From the NCBI RefSeq assembly GCF_030651615.1, contig NZ_JAUSCG010000203.1, forward strand, positions 1 through 6,141: 6,141 nt of DNA. The letters run 5' to 3'. The position numbers and the translations under genes are program-made. Positions 5,717 through 6,141 of this stretch are shown one piece after another. The notes beneath the pieces are model-generated. The model did no database searches, was not told where the DNA came from, and was given only the letters and a program-made list of their open reading frames with translations. Position 1 is the first letter of the stretch; every line of letters starts with the position of its first letter. The DNA is from Methanocalculus sp. Lineage in GTDB: Archaea; Halobacteriota; Methanomicrobia; Methanomicrobiales; Methanocorpusculaceae.

Positions 5717-6141
5717 CTTCTCTCTCTTCACGAATCCAGATCATAGCCTCATAGGCGATTAATGCGACCAGCACAAGACAGCCGCCGAGGAAGAAGGCGG
5801 TGACAAACTCATGCATCATCGGGGGAAGTGATGACGTGCCAGCCCCGGCAAGACGGGTTGCAACCGGCATCGCCTCAGGTGATGCGGCATACGTCATCAT
5901 ATCATATGATGCCTTTTGTGTCTGGAGTCTCGGCAGATAGAGTGAAAGGATAGCAGTCCCGGCTATGAATACGCCGAGTGTTGCTGCGTATTTCTTCATC
6001 ATGCCAATGGCGCTCTGCCGTCTCGGAGCAACGATCAGCACCTGATCCTTCATGCCATAGAGCTTAACCTCCCGCCCTTTTGCACTCCAGCGTGTATCGA
6101 CGACCTCTATAACACCGGCGTCAAGGAGGTTGCCCAGGTGA
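5700..6141 (-). CDS. Membrane-anchored winged-helix (ArsR-like) regulator (partial, N-terminus beyond right edge)
   Basis: The frame is open to the right edge, giving 146 visible C-terminal residues; the true start is outside. The first 30 visible residues, HLGNLLDAGVIEVV followed by DTRWSAKGREVKLYG, look like the recognition-helix end and beta wing of an ArsR/HTH-type winged helix. Two hydrophobic helices follow at about 51-70 and 113-135, separated by some 40 residues rich in Ala, Pro and Met, and the chain ends in a basic cytoplasmic tail (REEREVKRVR). This architecture, a DNA-binding domain with C-terminal membrane helices, is common among uncharacterised methanogen regulators. The ATG at 6053 is internal to the domain and should not be taken as the start. 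Its target and signal are unknown. Its stop overlaps the end of hisH, so transcripts of the two genes are antisense there. Confidence 0.8.
   Translation of the reverse strand, partial: HLGNLLDAGVIEVVDTRWSAKGREVKLYGMKDQVLIVAPRRQSAIGMMKKYAATLGVFIAGTAILSLYLPRLQTQKASYDMMTYAASPEAMPVATRLAGAGTSSLPPMMHEFVTAFFLGGCLVLVALIAYEAMIWIREEREVKRVR

Noticed and set aside
5700..6053. A complete 117-residue gene starting at ATG 6053
   Set aside because: The same frame stays open to the right edge and the preceding 29 codons continue a typical winged-helix wing, so the ATG is internal and the gene is partial.

Overview
The window looks like a chromosomal piece of a methanogenic archaeon, most probably of the Methanomicrobiales. 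This is inferred from gene content and style: a split Mbh/Mrp-type ion-translocating module, an archaeal fusion of a PP-loop sulfotransfer-like domain with a PUA domain, a membrane-anchored winged-helix regulator of a kind common in methanogens, GGAGGTGA-type ribosome binding sites and A/T-rich box A-like promoters. No 16S rRNA or other definitive marker is present, so the assignment is moderate.

Bases 1-3453 are one tightly packed operon on the minus strand. In transcription order (right to left) it encodes MnhE, MnhF, MnhG, MbhD-like, MbhE-like, MnhB, MnhC and an MnhD-type antiporter subunit that runs off the left edge. Every junction overlaps by 1-8 bases (ATGA, TGATG, TAATG or GTGATTGA), so translation is probably coupled throughout. 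The order is that of mbhA-mbhH in Thermococcales membrane-bound hydrogenase, with the C-terminal part of MrpA present as two small separate genes. The module should exchange Na+ and H+ across the cytoplasmic membrane, either alone as an Mrp antiporter or as the ion-pumping half of a hydrogenase or related redox complex. The genes that decide this lie left of base 1.

Bases 3454-3726 are a non-coding region between divergent genes. It is A/T-richer than its surroundings and holds a pair of imperfect direct repeats with TATA-like cores, a short perfect hairpin/palindrome, a C8 tract beside the mnhE start and a TATA-like element before the plus-strand gene.

Bases 3727-5716 carry two overlapping plus-strand genes. 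The first is a zinc-ribbon, PUA and PAPS-reductase-like PP-loop protein. It keeps the CC-X85-CXXC cysteine pattern that holds a [4Fe-4S] cluster in APS reductases but lacks their C-terminal catalytic ECG(L/I)H motif, so an RNA-directed (perhaps thiolation) role is more likely than sulfate reduction. The second is hisH, the glutaminase subunit of imidazole glycerol phosphate synthase.

Bases 5700-6141 hold the 3' part of a convergent minus-strand gene for a winged-helix protein with two C-terminal membrane segments, cut by the right edge. Its end overlaps the end of hisH by 17 bases. I saw no tRNA, rRNA, CRISPR array, insertion sequence or attachment site. The most unusual item is the PP-loop/PUA protein.
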